64,000 nt of DNA from Glycine soja (GCF_004193775.1 NC_041019.1:14045020-14109019), one strand, 5' to 3'. Shown: positions 33,747 through 46,992, counted from the first letter of the stretch. Program-made: numbers and translations. The notes: a model not told the origin generated them from the sequence alone.

Positions 33747-35640
33747 GTAATCTATAAGTTCAATGAATTAATTACCTTGTGCAAGTAATGTGTTTAGGTA
33801 CTGAAGACATAATTTGATAAAAAAAAAATACTTATTCTCTTTTAATGAGACTATAAATGTTTTATATATGGTTAATTAGCTCTTAGGTTGGCATCATCTT
33901 CATGCTTTTTATTTGTTTACAGTGTCTACCTAAATTTTATCTTCCTTAATTTTACTTTACAATTTACTTATAAACTTTTGTTTGCTAATGGCATGCACAT
34001 CACTTGCCTCATAAACCCCAGAAACAACGACGTCAAAGCAAGCCATTTGTAAGTACTAATTTCCACATTAAATAGACCAAGAAAACTTGAGAAGTAGTAT
34101 ATGCGGCCCTATTGAATTTTGGAAGGGTATCTTTTTTTTATAGATGAAGGTCATACACACCCATCTCGTTCATCTGTTAGTTGTTAATCGTTTATATTTC
34201 ATCTCCTTCGGAAACAACTTATATGGCTGCTGTTTATATTCTCTTTTTTTGCATGCTTGTTGATGGCATTTTTATCTCAGCAAGGGCATGCAGAACCTTC
34301 ATCCTTCACATTAATTAAAATGCAGTACTACTTGATGAGTTTATATTATAATCATACATTCAACTTTTCTTCTATCTTATTTCCATCTCGTATTCATTCT
34401 CATCACAACACTTTAACATTTGTCACTTTTTTTTCCAACCTAGCTTTCCTTTCTTCTTTTTCTTTCTCTTAATTGATTTCATCTCAATTCTCAATGATCA
34501 CCACATGGGATTTATGTTTATTATTTTCCATGTTGAATAGTACCAATGGAGGCAAGGCAAGTACGAATATAAATGAATCCAATATCTGTGTCATTTTACA
34601 ACTGTTTGCCTAACTTGTATGATTGAGTATCCAGTTATCTACGAACATAATTAAATGAACCCATATTTGTGTCATTAATTATACTATTGCTTGCGCGTTT
34701 TTTTTACAGGAAGTATTATTGCTTGCCTAACGAGTATGATTAATGGATTTGATTTTTTTTTAATTGACATTATTTAATAATTAAATTAATTGTGATTATT
34801 AAATAGTATTGATATGGAATTAATGCTATGCTTTTTTAAAATTATATTAATTGATGAAGATTTGCAATTTAGACTAATGTGGTAAGTAAATCTATAATGG
34901 ATTGAGTCCTTACTTAATGCCCAAATGAGAAGTCTCTGCTTTCATTTGAAAGCTATAAAACTATTGCCTCATTAGATAGTTTTGTGATACATAGCAAATA
35001 AATGAAATATACAAGGTTCACCAATTAATTCTTTTCCTTTCTTCAAATTTTACAAGCTTAAAAAAGACAACTTAAAAAAAACGCACTTTAAAAAAAAAGC
35101 ACAATAAACCGGATTTTTGGTCCGTATGATAGTTGTTGTAAGAAAATATCACTGGGAACTGGGTTCGAATGTGATAGCATAAAAAATAATAATTAACAAT
35201 GAAATTTCAAAGAAGGTTGACAATTTTGGTGTGTGTACGTGTTCAATCTTCACTTGAAAAATACTCTTGTTGAATTTTTTTTATTTTGTATTTGTTATGA
35301 TTTAAAAAAAATTAGGATATTTTGTTCTTCGTTAAATCTTTAATAATGTACTCCAAAGACAGAAAAATTATTTGAAATTTTCTTAAAATAAAAAACAATT
35401 GTGATTTTCCTTGAAATTTGAACTTGAAAATTCATGAATATTCCTCGACCTGTTTTAAAAACTGTGTAATGTTATGCTTTTTTGTAATTGTTTCAAAAGT
35501 GATTTAATTATACTGTAGGAGGAACTAAATTTAATTTAAGTGTTTATAATTAACTAACTATTATGAGATGATGATGTGTGGTGTTTGTATGTATAATTAT
35601 GTTTACATTTGCAAAAAAAAAAAATTGTTTTAGGTGTAAA
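32181..35640. other. Intergenic, AT-rich; dinucleotide repeats
   Basis: No protein-coding feature is recognised. (AT)n runs lie at about 32716-32737 and 33700-33743. ORFs of 60-70 codons (34257-34472) look like chance. Confidence 0.55.
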
Positions 35641-37790
35641 TAGTAAATTTTAGGGTGTTTGAGTTAATATGAATGAGTCTTGAGTGATACTGATATGACG
35701 GTGAGTTTAGGAAGTGGTGGGATACAAACAAAGAGAAGGGAAAAAGTCATACAATCAGTTTTTAATTGATTCAAAATTGAACCAAAATTCCAACACTTTC
35801 ATTTCACTCTCTTCTTCCACTCCAAGACAATTCAGAGTGCGAGATCTTGAATCCCTTATACAAAAGACTTGTGATTCTATTTGAACTTTGGATTGATTTT
35901 AGAGGTAAGAGACCTTCATTTTCCCCCTCTAATCCTCCATTTTTAGTTTTCCTCCATGGGTACTTTTAGAGGCAAGGTTTTGATGTGTTTTCTATTCGTT
36001 CTTGGAGTTTGGGTGGTGTGAATAATGTAGAACTGTTGCATGAGTAAGAAAAAATTTTCATCTTGTATCCAAAGTCATCTTCTTTCTTCATTTCTTCATC
36101 TCAAAGCAAGTTCATTGAGTTTGATAGGCGAGGGAAGCTTACAATAACTTTAGTCTTATGTTTAATGTTTTGAATCTCTGTTTTTAACTTATTAAAGGTG
36201 TTTTAATTCAATGTTCATGTTTGAAAATGAAAGATTTGAGTAGGAAATGGACTAGACCTCATTAGAGGGGCAAGAATAACATAAAATCGTGATTTTGCAA
36301 ACCTGTGGTGCTTAAGCGTGCACTAGGTGGCACTTAAACATAGCCTGCCAGAGTGGAATTGCTAGCCACACTTAAGGGCAAGCACATGGGCGCTTAAGCG
36401 TGCTTGACAAAGGCAACCGTTTACTGAATTTCAATCTTTAATGCTTTGGATGTGTTAGTGGACTTCAAATGAAATGGATTAAGTTGATTTCTTGTTATTC
36501 CCCATGCAAATCACATTCATATGTTGAGATGTGGTGTTTTATTATGAGAACTTGTGGTTTGAAAACTCTCATGAGATGTAGAAGAATTATGTGAGAGTTC
36601 ATGATTGGTGAGAATGATGTGAATGACAAATTAATGTGGAATTGAACAAGATATGAATGGTAAATTGATGATAAATTGAATGAAATATGCATGATGAGTT
36701 GATGATGGATTGAATTAATATGAATGAATTATATTGATGATGATGGACGAATGTAATGATGATGTGATATAATGTTTAATCATAACACACATGCATTGAT
36801 GAATGATATTGCATGTGAGTGGGTACGTAAGTTAGGGATGCTAAAAAAACACCCAACCTACTGTCAGAGGTTGTCGTGATGGCTAATGGTGAAAGGGCCT
36901 GTAGAATGAATGAGTGGGTGAATCCCTAGATAGGTCTTTGCAAGCCTTATCCATGCTCATCCATTTTTAGTAAAAATACACTTCCTCCGTAAGGTTAATT
37001 CGTGTCTTCCTGAATGGTCATGATGTGACTATGTTAAGGAATGTGCTTGGGTTAATCACATGAAAGGTGAAATCTTCTTGGAGTAAAAAGTCAACATGAC
37101 ATAATGCGATACTTAAATATTCACAATTTATTACTTTAGAATGATGTATTACTTGATGAGTTATGTAAGTACATTGATATTGGAAATTTGTGTGATTTAT
37201 GTATCTATTTAAAAGCGGTGAACTTGTGATATTTCTATTATATGATGTTTCTTTTTTAAATGAGCTTACCCTTGCATTTTCTATTAAACTGTTATGATCA
37301 TGTCATTTGACATGGGAGCAAATTATGATATAGCTACTAAGGAGCATGCTATTCATGATTGACATGGACTTTGTGGTGGACTTAGGGACGAGATCCAACC
37401 CTTGGCCTTTTATTTATGTTTTATCTTAGTGGGAACCAGCTTAGGGTTTAAATATATTCATGGATCTATGTTGTATGTATTCCTTTAATGGGACCCTTGA
37501 GATTTATTTTTGGGGACTTGATTTATGACTTAGGGACTTTTATGTGTGATGTTTATATGGCATGCTTGGAATCGTGAAAAATTCTTACATATTTTCATTA
37601 ATCCAACTAATTCAAGAGTTTTAAAAAAACTAAAAGTGAATCTTTCAGTGTTGAAGTCTTAGTGTTTCATGTAATGACATTCGTGGTTGTTACCCTTTGG
37701 TGTAATGTAGTCTCTTTCTTAAGGTATTTAAATTAAATGATTAATTGCTCGATGTGGGATAAACATGGGTGTATAATATCTGCAAAAAGA
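35640..37790. repeat. Probable non-coding retrotransposon or LTR remnant
   Basis: Base composition is less AT-rich than the flanks and no long ORF occurs. It contains the phrase GCGCTTAAGCGTGC and related CTTAAG palindromic runs (36310-36405), a style I associate with Gypsy LTRs in legume genomes. I could not define both ends or a target duplication, so the limits are approximate. Confidence 0.4.
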
Positions 37791-38016
37791 ACACTGCAAT
37801 GCTCAAGTCAAAACTCGATCCTAAATAATAAATGAGAGTAATAGATGAGAATCAACATTTTCCTTGCCTCAATAATCTCATCCTTATTTATACATACCAA
37901 AATGGAATGAACGTTGGTTCCTGATTACCTAAAGTGGTAATCTATCTTTAATCATTGTTCATGATTACCACCATTTAAAAAAAAAAAAAACACACACACA
38001 CACACATAATTAAATA

Positions 38017-38237
38017 TGTTATGAATAATCTATTTGAGATTGCCCATATCTTTCATTATCTTTTATAATCTTTCCTTGTTTATATTTATCTTTGTTCTTC
38101 CCTAGTTATCTTTTGTACCTATAAATAGGCTACTCCTAATGAAAAGAATACACACAATTCTCATTCTCTCTAAACTCTTGTATTCTCTTCCTTATTTTTC
38201 TTTTTACTTTTCTGCTTTGAGTTATATTTTTTTAACA
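38017..38237 (+). repeat. Left LTR of the old Copia relic
   Basis: It shares ATCTTTCATTATCTTTTATA, TTATCTTTTGTACCTATAAA-type and TTCTCATTCT phrases with 44419-44583, and the tail from TTGTATTCTC to TTTAACA with 45908-45956. TACCTATAAATAGGCTACT is a probable LTR promoter TATA box. Confidence 0.85.
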
Positions 38238-39384
38238 TGTTATTAGCATGATTGTCTTTCTTCTATCGGGCATCCACATTTGGTATAGTAATTTACAAGA
38301 AAATTCTTGTCAAATTTTTATCTCTTTCTAATTCATTATTCTTATTATGTATTTGGTAAAATATTTGTGTGATTGTGAAACTGATTATTTGAGAGTCCTG
38401 AAAACTCTATCAAAGAAGAAAATTTTTAGACAATTTGCGTAATGTGTCTTGAAAACACATCAAATAAAGAAATTATAAAGTATGAAATATTTAGGTTTTG
38501 TTTCTTGTATACTCGTAGAAAAACAAAGTATGAAATCTATATGAAAAATCATGACTCATTTGACTGACATTACTTCATTCCTTGAAGTAAATGTTGCACA
38601 TATATATTTTTATAACATATTTTTTGAATAATTTATTTATATTATATAACTAATTTCTTATTGTTATAAATATAATTAACATTGATTACTTATGATTTAA
38701 ATGTTTTATATGGATAATTTTTGGATTATTTGTAATCACACTTATTCTCACATTATGATTTCATTCATGCTTTTGTCAGAAGATATATTATTTGACTTAA
38801 AATATTTGTAAATTCAAGGAACCAATATCATATGTATGCGTATATGGATTTTACATTTATGTTTCTATAATGTTTTATTAAATTGGTTTATATACCAATA
38901 TATGAAATTTGGTTCTTTTGACAATGATCAAAGTTCAAATTATTTTGAACATCATACATGTTTATTGTCATCTTTTCATTTATAAGTGCATTCAGTGAGT
39001 TATCATTGTCCATTTTGTTTATCATGAACATAATTAATTATATTAGAAAGGAATATGAAATTACTTTTAAGTTATGTATTTGGTATGATTAATTTCATAT
39101 AAGCTAATTATAATAGTTTTCCATGCATTAAGGTCACAATACTTGTCATTGGATGATTTTATTGGTTTATAAATATGTATGCATTGTATGTGATGTGCAT
39201 TTTATGGTAAGTAATATCAATAAAAATAATTCAAGAAATAGTTCGAGATATATTTTGTATGTCTAATTAATAGTATAATGACTCAAACAAAACAAGAAGT
39301 CAATGTTAAATTTCCATTGCGCATTTATTAGTACAACTGAAAAACATATGATTATAAACTAGAAATTTACAAACAAAAATGAGT

Positions 39385-40520
39385 TTGTTATTTGGCATGA
39401 CCAGTTGGATCATTCCGTGTTTATTATGATGCAAAAAAAAATTTCATGTAAACACCCATTAAAGAGACAAAAGATTCTTTAGTCTAATGATTTCTCATGT
39501 ACTCTATGTTCCTAAAGGAAGTTGATAATTAAAACATCACCAAGAAAAAAAATGGGAATGAGTTCATTTCATTTTTAGAACGGATATAGGGTGATATTTA
39601 AGGCTATATGAATATTGAAAGATTTCTCTAACATAATTATATATATTAGTTCTAGAAGAACTCGGGTACCTAAAATTGGTGAAAATAAAGAGATTTTATA
39701 TTATGTCATGAATGGAATATGATGAACCTGAAATAAAGTCAACATTGACAATGCATTTGCCTATAATGTAACACTAAATGTAATAAAATTAGACTTGTTT
39801 TACAAAACAAATAATTTTTGGACCTTAGTTTATACACCTAAAGATGTAAAACATAGTTATGTTTTTTGACATGCAGTCAATTCACCTGAAAATGAAAATT
39901 TTGGACATGTAGTCCATCTACTTGAAGACATAAAACTAGTTAGGTTTTTGGACCTACAATCCATATACTTAAGATGTAAAATCTATTACATTTTTTACTG
40001 GTTGGTTATACACTTGGAGATGTTAAACCAGTTGGATTCAAATAGACTTTTGTGCAAAAAGAAAATGAGAACGATGAAATTTGGATGTAGAAAACATGAC
40101 TTGATATTAATTTTGAAGACGCATATTCACTTGTAGTGGATGTGAGTACTTTTGATACTTAATCACTCTAGTAGCTCATGAAGGGTTTAATTTACATATA
40201 ATGGATGTTGTTACAACTTACTTATATCAATTATATGACTCTCATGATAATGACATTTGCATGAAACTCCCTGAAGGATATAATTTTTCCAATAATGCAT
40301 ATTCTCTAAAAGAATATTCTTTATGGACTAAAGCAACCAAGTCACATGAGGTATAATTGACTTAGTGGATACTTGCTTTGTATTTTCATGAAAATTTGAA
40401 AATAGATTTATCATAATTATTATTCATGTAGATGATGTAAATATTATTGGAACTCTTGAAGAGCTTCCAAAAGCTGCAGAGTGATTAAAGAAATAATTTG
40501 AAATGAAGGACCTAGGAAGT
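39385..40520 (+). pseudogene. Copia pol relic: GAG-pre-integrase and start of reverse transcriptase
   Basis: Around 39385-39560 the reading recalls the GAG-pre-integrase motif (FVIWHDQLDHS, then a SNDFSCTLCS-type Cys motif). From about 40030 it gives PVGFK then a stop, then FVQKENENDE, matching the VGYKWVFVRKRNE start of Copia reverse transcriptase. From about 40200 it gives DVVTTYL, NDICMKLPEGY and FSNNAYSLKE. Many stops and frameshifts are present. The linker before the polymerase contains about three degenerate repeats of an SPENENFGHVVHLLEDIKLV-like unit (39830-39960). Confidence 0.78.
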
Positions 40521-40854
40521 TGATATGATCCAGCAAAGGTTCAATCACTTCAAATATCTTTTGCAATGGATGAAAGACCCAATGACCAAAGCAAGACCAC
40601 AAATAACTAGGAAGTCTTTCCAAAGCATAGTCATGCAAGTACCCAAATCAAGAATTATCTCATTTCTACAACTTGAAGATAAATTTAGCAAACTTAAAGA
40701 TAATAATTTGAAGTCACAATGAGCCAAAGAATTTATACTCAAGACACAACTATGGGTTAGAGTTTATTTGGATGGATTACATAACTTTTAGGCTAAAGAA
40801 CTAATTAAAGTTCATTTTCTAATTTTTCTTTAATTTTGGTATTTTATTTTCATG

Positions 40855-41070
40855 TGTCACACCCTAATTCTACCCGAACAAGTTTTTAAAAAACATGAAA
40901 AATTAAGAAGAAGAAAATAATAGAAAAAAAGGAAAAAAATAATAACAAAAAAAGGGGAAAAGAAGAACAATAAAAACAAAAAAAAAAGAAAAAAAAGGAA
41001 AGGAAGAACAATAATAAAACAGAAAAATAATAATAATAAGGGAAAGGAACAACAATAATAAAAAAAACAA

Positions 41071-41108
<38 letters not shown>

Positions 41109-43027
41109 GAGAAAGAATAAAGAGAAAGGAAAAGAAACAATATAAAAAGAGGAGGTCTAAACATCAAAAGACACAAACAACACATAGAAAGAAACACAAA
41201 AACACACAAAAAAAATACAAAAAACACACAAAAAAAAATACAAAAAACATAGAAAAACACATAGAGAATACATAGAACAAAAGAAGAGGCACCAATCCCG
41301 AGAAGACAAAAAGAGCCAACTGCATTGCATCATTTGGCATTGTAGCTAGAGAAGGAGAAGAGATCTCTAGGTATTCCGTGATTCCTACCCTCCCATCTCT
41401 TTCTTTCTCCCTTCTTCCCTCCTTCATTCTTCCTCTTGGTTCTTTCTTTTGGTCTGCTATTTGATTTGTTTCATTTCCCTGGTGAATCCCTTGGTCGTCG
41501 GTAAGATTCTTAGATTTTTTTCTGTTAATGTTTGTTGCACATCTTTTTTTAAAACAGAGATAAAAAAAACGATTAAAAAAAGTTGAAACATGCCTAGTTT
41601 TGGAAGCCTGAACCAAAATAAAAATTTCTATTTACACTTCCTTTTGACATATATACCTTTTTTCTCATTTTGGGCCAGACCCGTATTCAAAAAAAATCCT
41701 ACATAAATAAATACTACTAGTCACACTCCCAATTTACACACGCACCCCCACTTCTTTTGGGCATAGTCCAAATAAAGTAAAAACTACTATTTACACCACT
41801 TTTTCTTCTTTTTTTTCCCGTCTCCCTCTATTATTTATTTTATTCTCCAATTTGATTTATCATTGCCTAATTAGTTAGTAATGTGTTGTAAATATTTTGT
41901 CACTTATTTTTTTCCATGTTTTAACCTCACACCCTTAATTACTATGTGTGTTTCCTACTTCTATTCTACCCCTTTTTATTCTCATTCAATTTATTTATGC
42001 ACATCTCAACCATTCAATTAATTATGTAACACTATGTCAATTATTCATTTATTTTGCAATTATGCGTTAGTATTCTTTAGTACGCGCTTATGTTTTGTGC
42101 ATTCCATGCTGGATCTCCAACTTCCTTGGTGGTGTTTTAATAACTTGTGGATAAATTTTGTGAATTGCATGTTGGGTCTCCAACTTACTTGACTTCATAA
42201 AGTTTATCGCAAACTCAAAATATTTTTTCACATTTTGTGCACTCTATGTTGTGTTTTCGACTTGCTTGATGGTATTTCAACAACGTGTGAGTAAAATTTT
42301 GTAAATGTTATGTTGAGTCTCCAACTTGGTTGACTTCACAAAGTTTACCACAAAACTAAAATTTTCTCTAAAAGGTAAAAATACTCAAATAAATGATCAC
42401 TAAATTCTCCTTTTCCCCCACAAAAATTATGCATTACTCGAGATCACTTGAAGGTCCAATGCCTTAAGTGATTCTCTTTGTTTTTCTTAAAATTCAACGT
42501 TGTTTCAGGGTCCAATGCCTTAACGACTATTTAACAAATCTTTTAAAAAATAAAATAAATTCAACTCAACACACAAACTCTTTTCTACTCAAAGAATTAC
42601 GTAAGTCTGATTTCCTCATTGCGCTCGGGGATACGTAGGAGCTAGGGCAAACTCCCTTGTTGACCTAAAAAAATCCCTTTCTGTTTCTAAAACAAAAAAT
42701 TTGCTTTCTTTTTCTAAATAAACAAAAATATAACAAACATGATTCATGTTTTCAAGGGAAAATAAATAATTAAAAGTCACTTTTTTTAGCACATACAATT
42801 TAAGGTTGTTGTTTTCATGATGGGCACGTGGGGGTGCTAACACATTCCCCGTACGTAAACAACTCCCAAATCTTTTTTCTCAAATCGTAGACAATTTCTT
42901 ATCTTTTTTGTTTTCCCGACTTTTTCCTCAAAAAAAGGTTGGTGGCGACTCCCCCAGTCTTCCTTTTTGGAAGACCTGTCTCTCTATTCCTTTTTATTGT
43001 CGTCCCGTCGAGGCCCACATTGCGACA
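40855..43027. mobile_element. Solo LTR of a Gypsy-type retrotransposon, 2173 bp
   Basis: It starts TGTCACACCCTAATTCTACC and ends CACATTGCGACA, flanked by the perfect 5-bp duplication TCATG at 40850-40854 and 43028-43032. There is no internal coding region or second LTR, so it results from LTR-LTR recombination. The left third is A-rich with an (AAT)n run (41067-41108). The right end contains GGTGGCGACTCCC, typical of large Gypsy (Tat/Ogre-like) LTRs. It lies inside the polymerase region of the old Copia relic. Confidence 0.9.
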
Positions 43028-43499
43028 TCATGTAATAAGTTTAAATGACTCTTGAAATATTTTAGATCATTTTTTATGTTTTTAGACTTCCCGAGTTATT
43101 ATAATGGTTAGTGGGATTTTATTTCTAGTGAAAATTTAATGTAAGTGGGAATTTAATTCTAAGTGGAAATTAATTCCTTGTGGGATGTTTAGAAGAAAGT
43201 CTAGTCTATAAATAGCAGAAACTTTGTAGCTTTGAGGCAGAATGAGTCTGAATGAAAGTTTGAGTTTTCTCCCTTTTGTGAGAGCTTTCCTTGGTTCTTG
43301 GGTAAAGAACTAAATTTGATCTTATCAAGACAACTTGCAGCGATCAAATCTATGACTTATCACTTATCTTGTCACTTATTTCTTGAGTGTGGCGTCAATA
43401 TCTTCCCCTAAAACAAAACTAAACTAATTTCAAAGTTTGAAATCTTTAAGGCAATCTGTCTCGTTTCTATGTTTTTATCAGAAGCACCAAGTTCTGTTT

Positions 43500-44268
43500 G
43501 GGGAATTAAATATTTAAATAATAGAATTTTTGTGCACCAAAAAGCTTATATAGTACATGTGCTTAAAATATTTTATACGGGATATCACATTCATCGTACA
43601 TTCTAATGATTAAAGGTTTCTAGATTTGAACTAAGATCCTTCTAAATCTTGTAAAAAGGATGAAGAAGTACTTGGTCATGAAGTACCATGTCTTAATGTT
43701 ATTGAAACACTAATGTATCTTATTGTGCATACATGATCTGATATATCATTTCTCACTAATTCACTAGCAAAATATAATTTTTCGCCAATACAAAGACATT
43801 GAAGCATGTACTTCATTATTTTAGAGGTTATCTATTAGATCCTCATAATGACATAACATAAGTTTACATGAAGTAATACACAATTCCATAACAATATGTG
43901 AAATAAACCAAAATAGATACATCAGCTAATAATGCATAAATTTTAGCTCAACATGAGGAAAAATGACATCAACGATCACATCTGAAGACAATGTTACATG
44001 TATTGCTCAATTTAAAGAAGGGCATATCAAAGGAGGTAAAACAAAACATATTTTACCAAAAGTGTTTTTTACCTTTGGTCTCCAAAAGAATGATGATATA
44101 AATGTTCAACAAGTTTGTTTGCATGAGAATCTAGAAGACTTTTTTTACAAAGTTATTACCAAAAAAAAACTTTTGAGCAACTTCATCTTAAAGATAATTG
44201 TCTGCATGAGGGGGAAAAATAAATACATTATGCTCTTTTTTCCCTTTATCATGGTTTTGTCCAATTGA
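43500..44268 (+). pseudogene. Copia pol relic: end of reverse transcriptase and RNase H
   Basis: This continues the polymerase interrupted by the solo LTR. It gives a KSCKKDEEVLGHEVP phrase (about 43640-43690), then NSLAKYNFSPIQRH (about 43755-43800), then the RNase H end in the ORF at 43963-44268 with EDNVTCIAQFKEGHIKGGKT and KHILPKVFFTF, followed by NLEDFFYKVIT. The last 101-codon frame is open, but the protein as a whole is destroyed by stops upstream. Confidence 0.8.
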
Positions 44269-44418
44269 ATTTTCCTAACAAGGATTTTAATGAAGCAAGT
44301 GATAATGTATTGAAAAATGATGTACTTTTTTTTCCTTCAACATGTTTTTATTTCACAATATTTTGCCTAACAAGATTTTAATGAGACACGTTCTTAAATA
44401 ATGAACATCCAAGGAAAG

Positions 44419-44583
44419 TATTATGAATAATTTTGTGGTTGTCCACATCTTTCATTATCTTTTATAATCTGTCCTTATTTATATTGATATTTTATAACTT
44501 CTAAATTATCTTTTATACCTATAAATAGACTACTCTTATTGAAGAAAAAAAAGACATATAGTTCTCATTCTGTTTAAATTGTA
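44419..44583 (+). repeat. Right LTR of the old Copia relic, first part
   Basis: Matches 38020-38180 with moderate divergence. It ends at the Pack-MULE target duplication and resumes at 45908-45956. Confidence 0.8.
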
Positions 44584-45898
44584 GACAAAATTACACTTTT
44601 AATTTCTCAATGTATGTCTAATTTCGTATTTGGTCCCCCGATCATTTAATTCACGAATTGAGTCCTTTATTTTATAAAAAAAAAAAATGTAATGTTGGCA
44701 CCCAACAACATTCACCGTTAGACCCTGATGTTGACCGTCACTCAAAAATAAGCATTTTTTATTAATCATCTTTAATTTATTTTAAAAATCATTAAAAAAA
44801 ACGAAAGACACTCGTCTCACTTCGTCTCTCTCCCTCCTCCCCCAGCCATACCTCGGCGTCACCTACTCTGCCCCTACCGCCATCCCGCAGCACCCGTCCC
44901 CCTCCCCGAAGCGCATCGCCGCCAGGTGTAGCCAACCAACTGTAAAGCCAGGGAATCCATAACCAAACAATCGGACCTCAAACACACAAATCAAATACAC
45001 AATATTCACACCATTGAGTCCGAACCCAATTGTGCATTCCATCACATCTCACATTACACACATTTTTGCATCTGCATCCATGGCTTCTTCACTTGGTCGA
45101 AAAAGAACCCACGCTCCCAAAGGATCCTCCGCCCTTAACGACGACGTTTCCTGCGAGGTATGCAGCGGTGGCCACTCCCCTTCCAAGCTTATTCTCTGCG
45201 ACAAATGCGACCGTGGTTACCACCTCTTCTGCCTCCGTCCAATTCTTCCCTATGTCCCCAAAGGCTCTTGGTTCTGCCCCTCTTGCTCCAATCACAAACC
45301 CAAGTGTATGTATTGCATGCATCATTTTCATTTCCATTCAGATCCCAAATTGATCAAAATAGTGTACTGAATATTCATGAGCTAGATTTTAGGGGTTTCT
45401 TTACATTCTATCAATTAACCTCCGGTGCTTTTGAAAATTGCAGCTTTCCCCCTTGTCCAGACCAAAATCATCGACTTCTTTCGAATCCAACGCTCCCCCG
45501 AGGCATTATCAAATCAAGGTAAGGCAAAACCATTTTCAAATTTATTATTGTTATTTGGATTAAAGGTTGAAACTTGAATTTGGTGTGTGGTTTTTAGACA
45601 CGCGGAGGAAGCGAAAGCAGGGTGGGGGCTTGGTGGTAACGAAGAAGAAGGGGAAGCTGGCGTCTTTAGTTTTTTTTTTTTTTAATAATTTTTAAAATAA
45701 ATTAAAGATGATTAATTAAGATTAGAGATACTTAAAAAAATACTTATTATGTGCCTATCAGATGTTGACACATGTCATGTCATTATGACGACGACCAACA
45801 TTATTTTTACAAAATAAAGATCCAAGTCCTAAATTAAATTATGAGGGACCAAATACAAAATTGAACCTAAAGTGAGGGACTAAAAATACAATTTTATC
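44584..45898 (+). mobile_element. Pack-MULE (Mutator-like) carrying an ATXR5/6 gene fragment
   Basis: The terminal inverted repeats are about 220 bp. The left begins GACAAAATTACA, and the inverted right end begins GATAAAATTGTA. Both contain TTTGGTCCC followed by an AATT-rich phrase. The 9-bp target duplication TAAATTGTA is exact at 44575-44583 and 45899-45907, the Mutator length. No transposase is present. The 0.9-kb interior is clearly higher in GC and holds exons and introns of a host gene (45080 onward) plus about 250 bp of its upstream sequence. Such gene-carrying non-autonomous elements are called Pack-MULEs. Confidence 0.92.
45080..45695 (+). CDS. Truncated ATXR5/6-like gene: PHD finger plus PCNA-interacting box, no SET domain
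   Basis: ATXR5 and ATXR6 are plant histone H3 lysine-27 monomethyltransferases that act at replication forks. Their order is PHD finger, PCNA-interacting peptide, SET domain. Here exon 1 (45080-45305) encodes residues 1-75 with a complete C4HC3 PHD finger: Cys25, Cys28, Cys40, Cys43, His48, Cys51, Cys66, Cys69. Exon 2 (45444-45518) gives SFPLVQTKIIDFFRIQRSP, where QTKIIDFF is a PIP box. Exon 3 (from 45598) gives DTRRKRKQGGG, then VVTKKKGKL, and runs into the right terminal repeat, stopping at TAA 45693-45695. Introns have GT-AG ends, and the spliced frame stays open for 132 residues. The catalytic SET domain is absent. If expressed it would bind chromatin and PCNA without catalysis. Expression is unknown. 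Confidence 0.8.
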
Positions 45899-45956
45899 TA
45901 AATTGTATTATTTCCTTCTTTACTTTTTTTTTCTTCGTATTATGTTTTATTTAACA

Positions 45957-46187
45957 AAAACTAAATTATTTAATTAATATTGAATTAGAGCTATGCATCT
46001 AGAGTTGTAGACCACATATGCAGCATCGGAACTAAAAGGATTGGAGTTGGAAAAGCTCGTATCTGTATCAAGCAATTGAGGACACCCTTAAAGGAGTAAA
46101 GAGCATTGAATTTAGAATAGCGGTAAAAACAAAGAGTATTATCAAGAATTTGAGAGCAGGACTTCGTCCTCACTCTTTTATCTTCTC

Positions 46188-46242
<55 letters not shown>

Positions 46243-46992
46243 GTTATCACTAATAATAATTTTTTTATAATACTATAATTATTTATTTTTAATTATTATT
46301 GAATTGAAGTCATTGAAAGAATTATTATTATTACACTTTAAATTTTTATTTTCTTATAACATCGCCACTTATGACTAATTTAATAACATATTTCTGTATG
46401 AATTACCTATTTTATTAATTAATCTTCTTTTCATAATATAAAACTATTTATATTGCATTTCTAAACCATTTTTCTACAACTTTTATATCTTCATTTTGGT
46501 ATAGTAAAATTTATACAATTCGACTCAAACTTATGGATTTTTCTTTGAATTTTTTATGCACACTTTTCTAATATTTTTTCTCACTTTTTTCTAAAAAATT
46601 TCTTTATTATATTTGTAAAAATAAAATTGTTTTCTTAAATTCATAGATTTTTTTGTGTAGTCTCATACAAATTTTGTTTTATATAAAAAATTTTGTTTTG
46701 TGTAAAAAATAATCTATATACAGTATAATTTTAATAATTTTGGTCCCTCCAAATTTTGTCATCTAGCTTCACTGCTGGTTATGCTGTTTGATTATTCATA
46801 TAATCCTGATTATGATGTATCTATGGTTAAATGTATTCACTCGTTGTCCCTGATATTTAATTAAATGAAAAATAAACAAATTAAATGTATTCACTCGTTT
46901 CTAATTTTTCATTTAATTTTTATCTGCTGATTTTTATTAAAAAAAAGTTTAAATTTGTTTATTTATTTAAAAATTTAAGATACTATTAATTA

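Larger units (their letters stand above)
38017..45956 (+). mobile_element. Old Copia element relic, nested host of two later insertions
   Basis: The left LTR 38017-38237 begins TGTTATGAATAATC and ends TTTTAACA. The right LTR starts at about 44419 and, after interruption by a Pack-MULE, ends at 45956. Between them run decayed Copia coding segments, all plus strand, full of stops. A degenerate primer-binding site (TGTTATTAGCATGATTG) follows the left LTR. A Gypsy-type solo LTR splits the pol region. No target duplication is visible at the outer ends. This is much older than the Copia element at 22-28 kb. Confidence 0.82.

Noticed and set aside
40886..41616. Minus-strand ORFs of 124 and 150 codons rich in Phe, Leu and Tyr
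   Set aside because: They arise from the A-rich and AAT-rich left part of the solo LTR.
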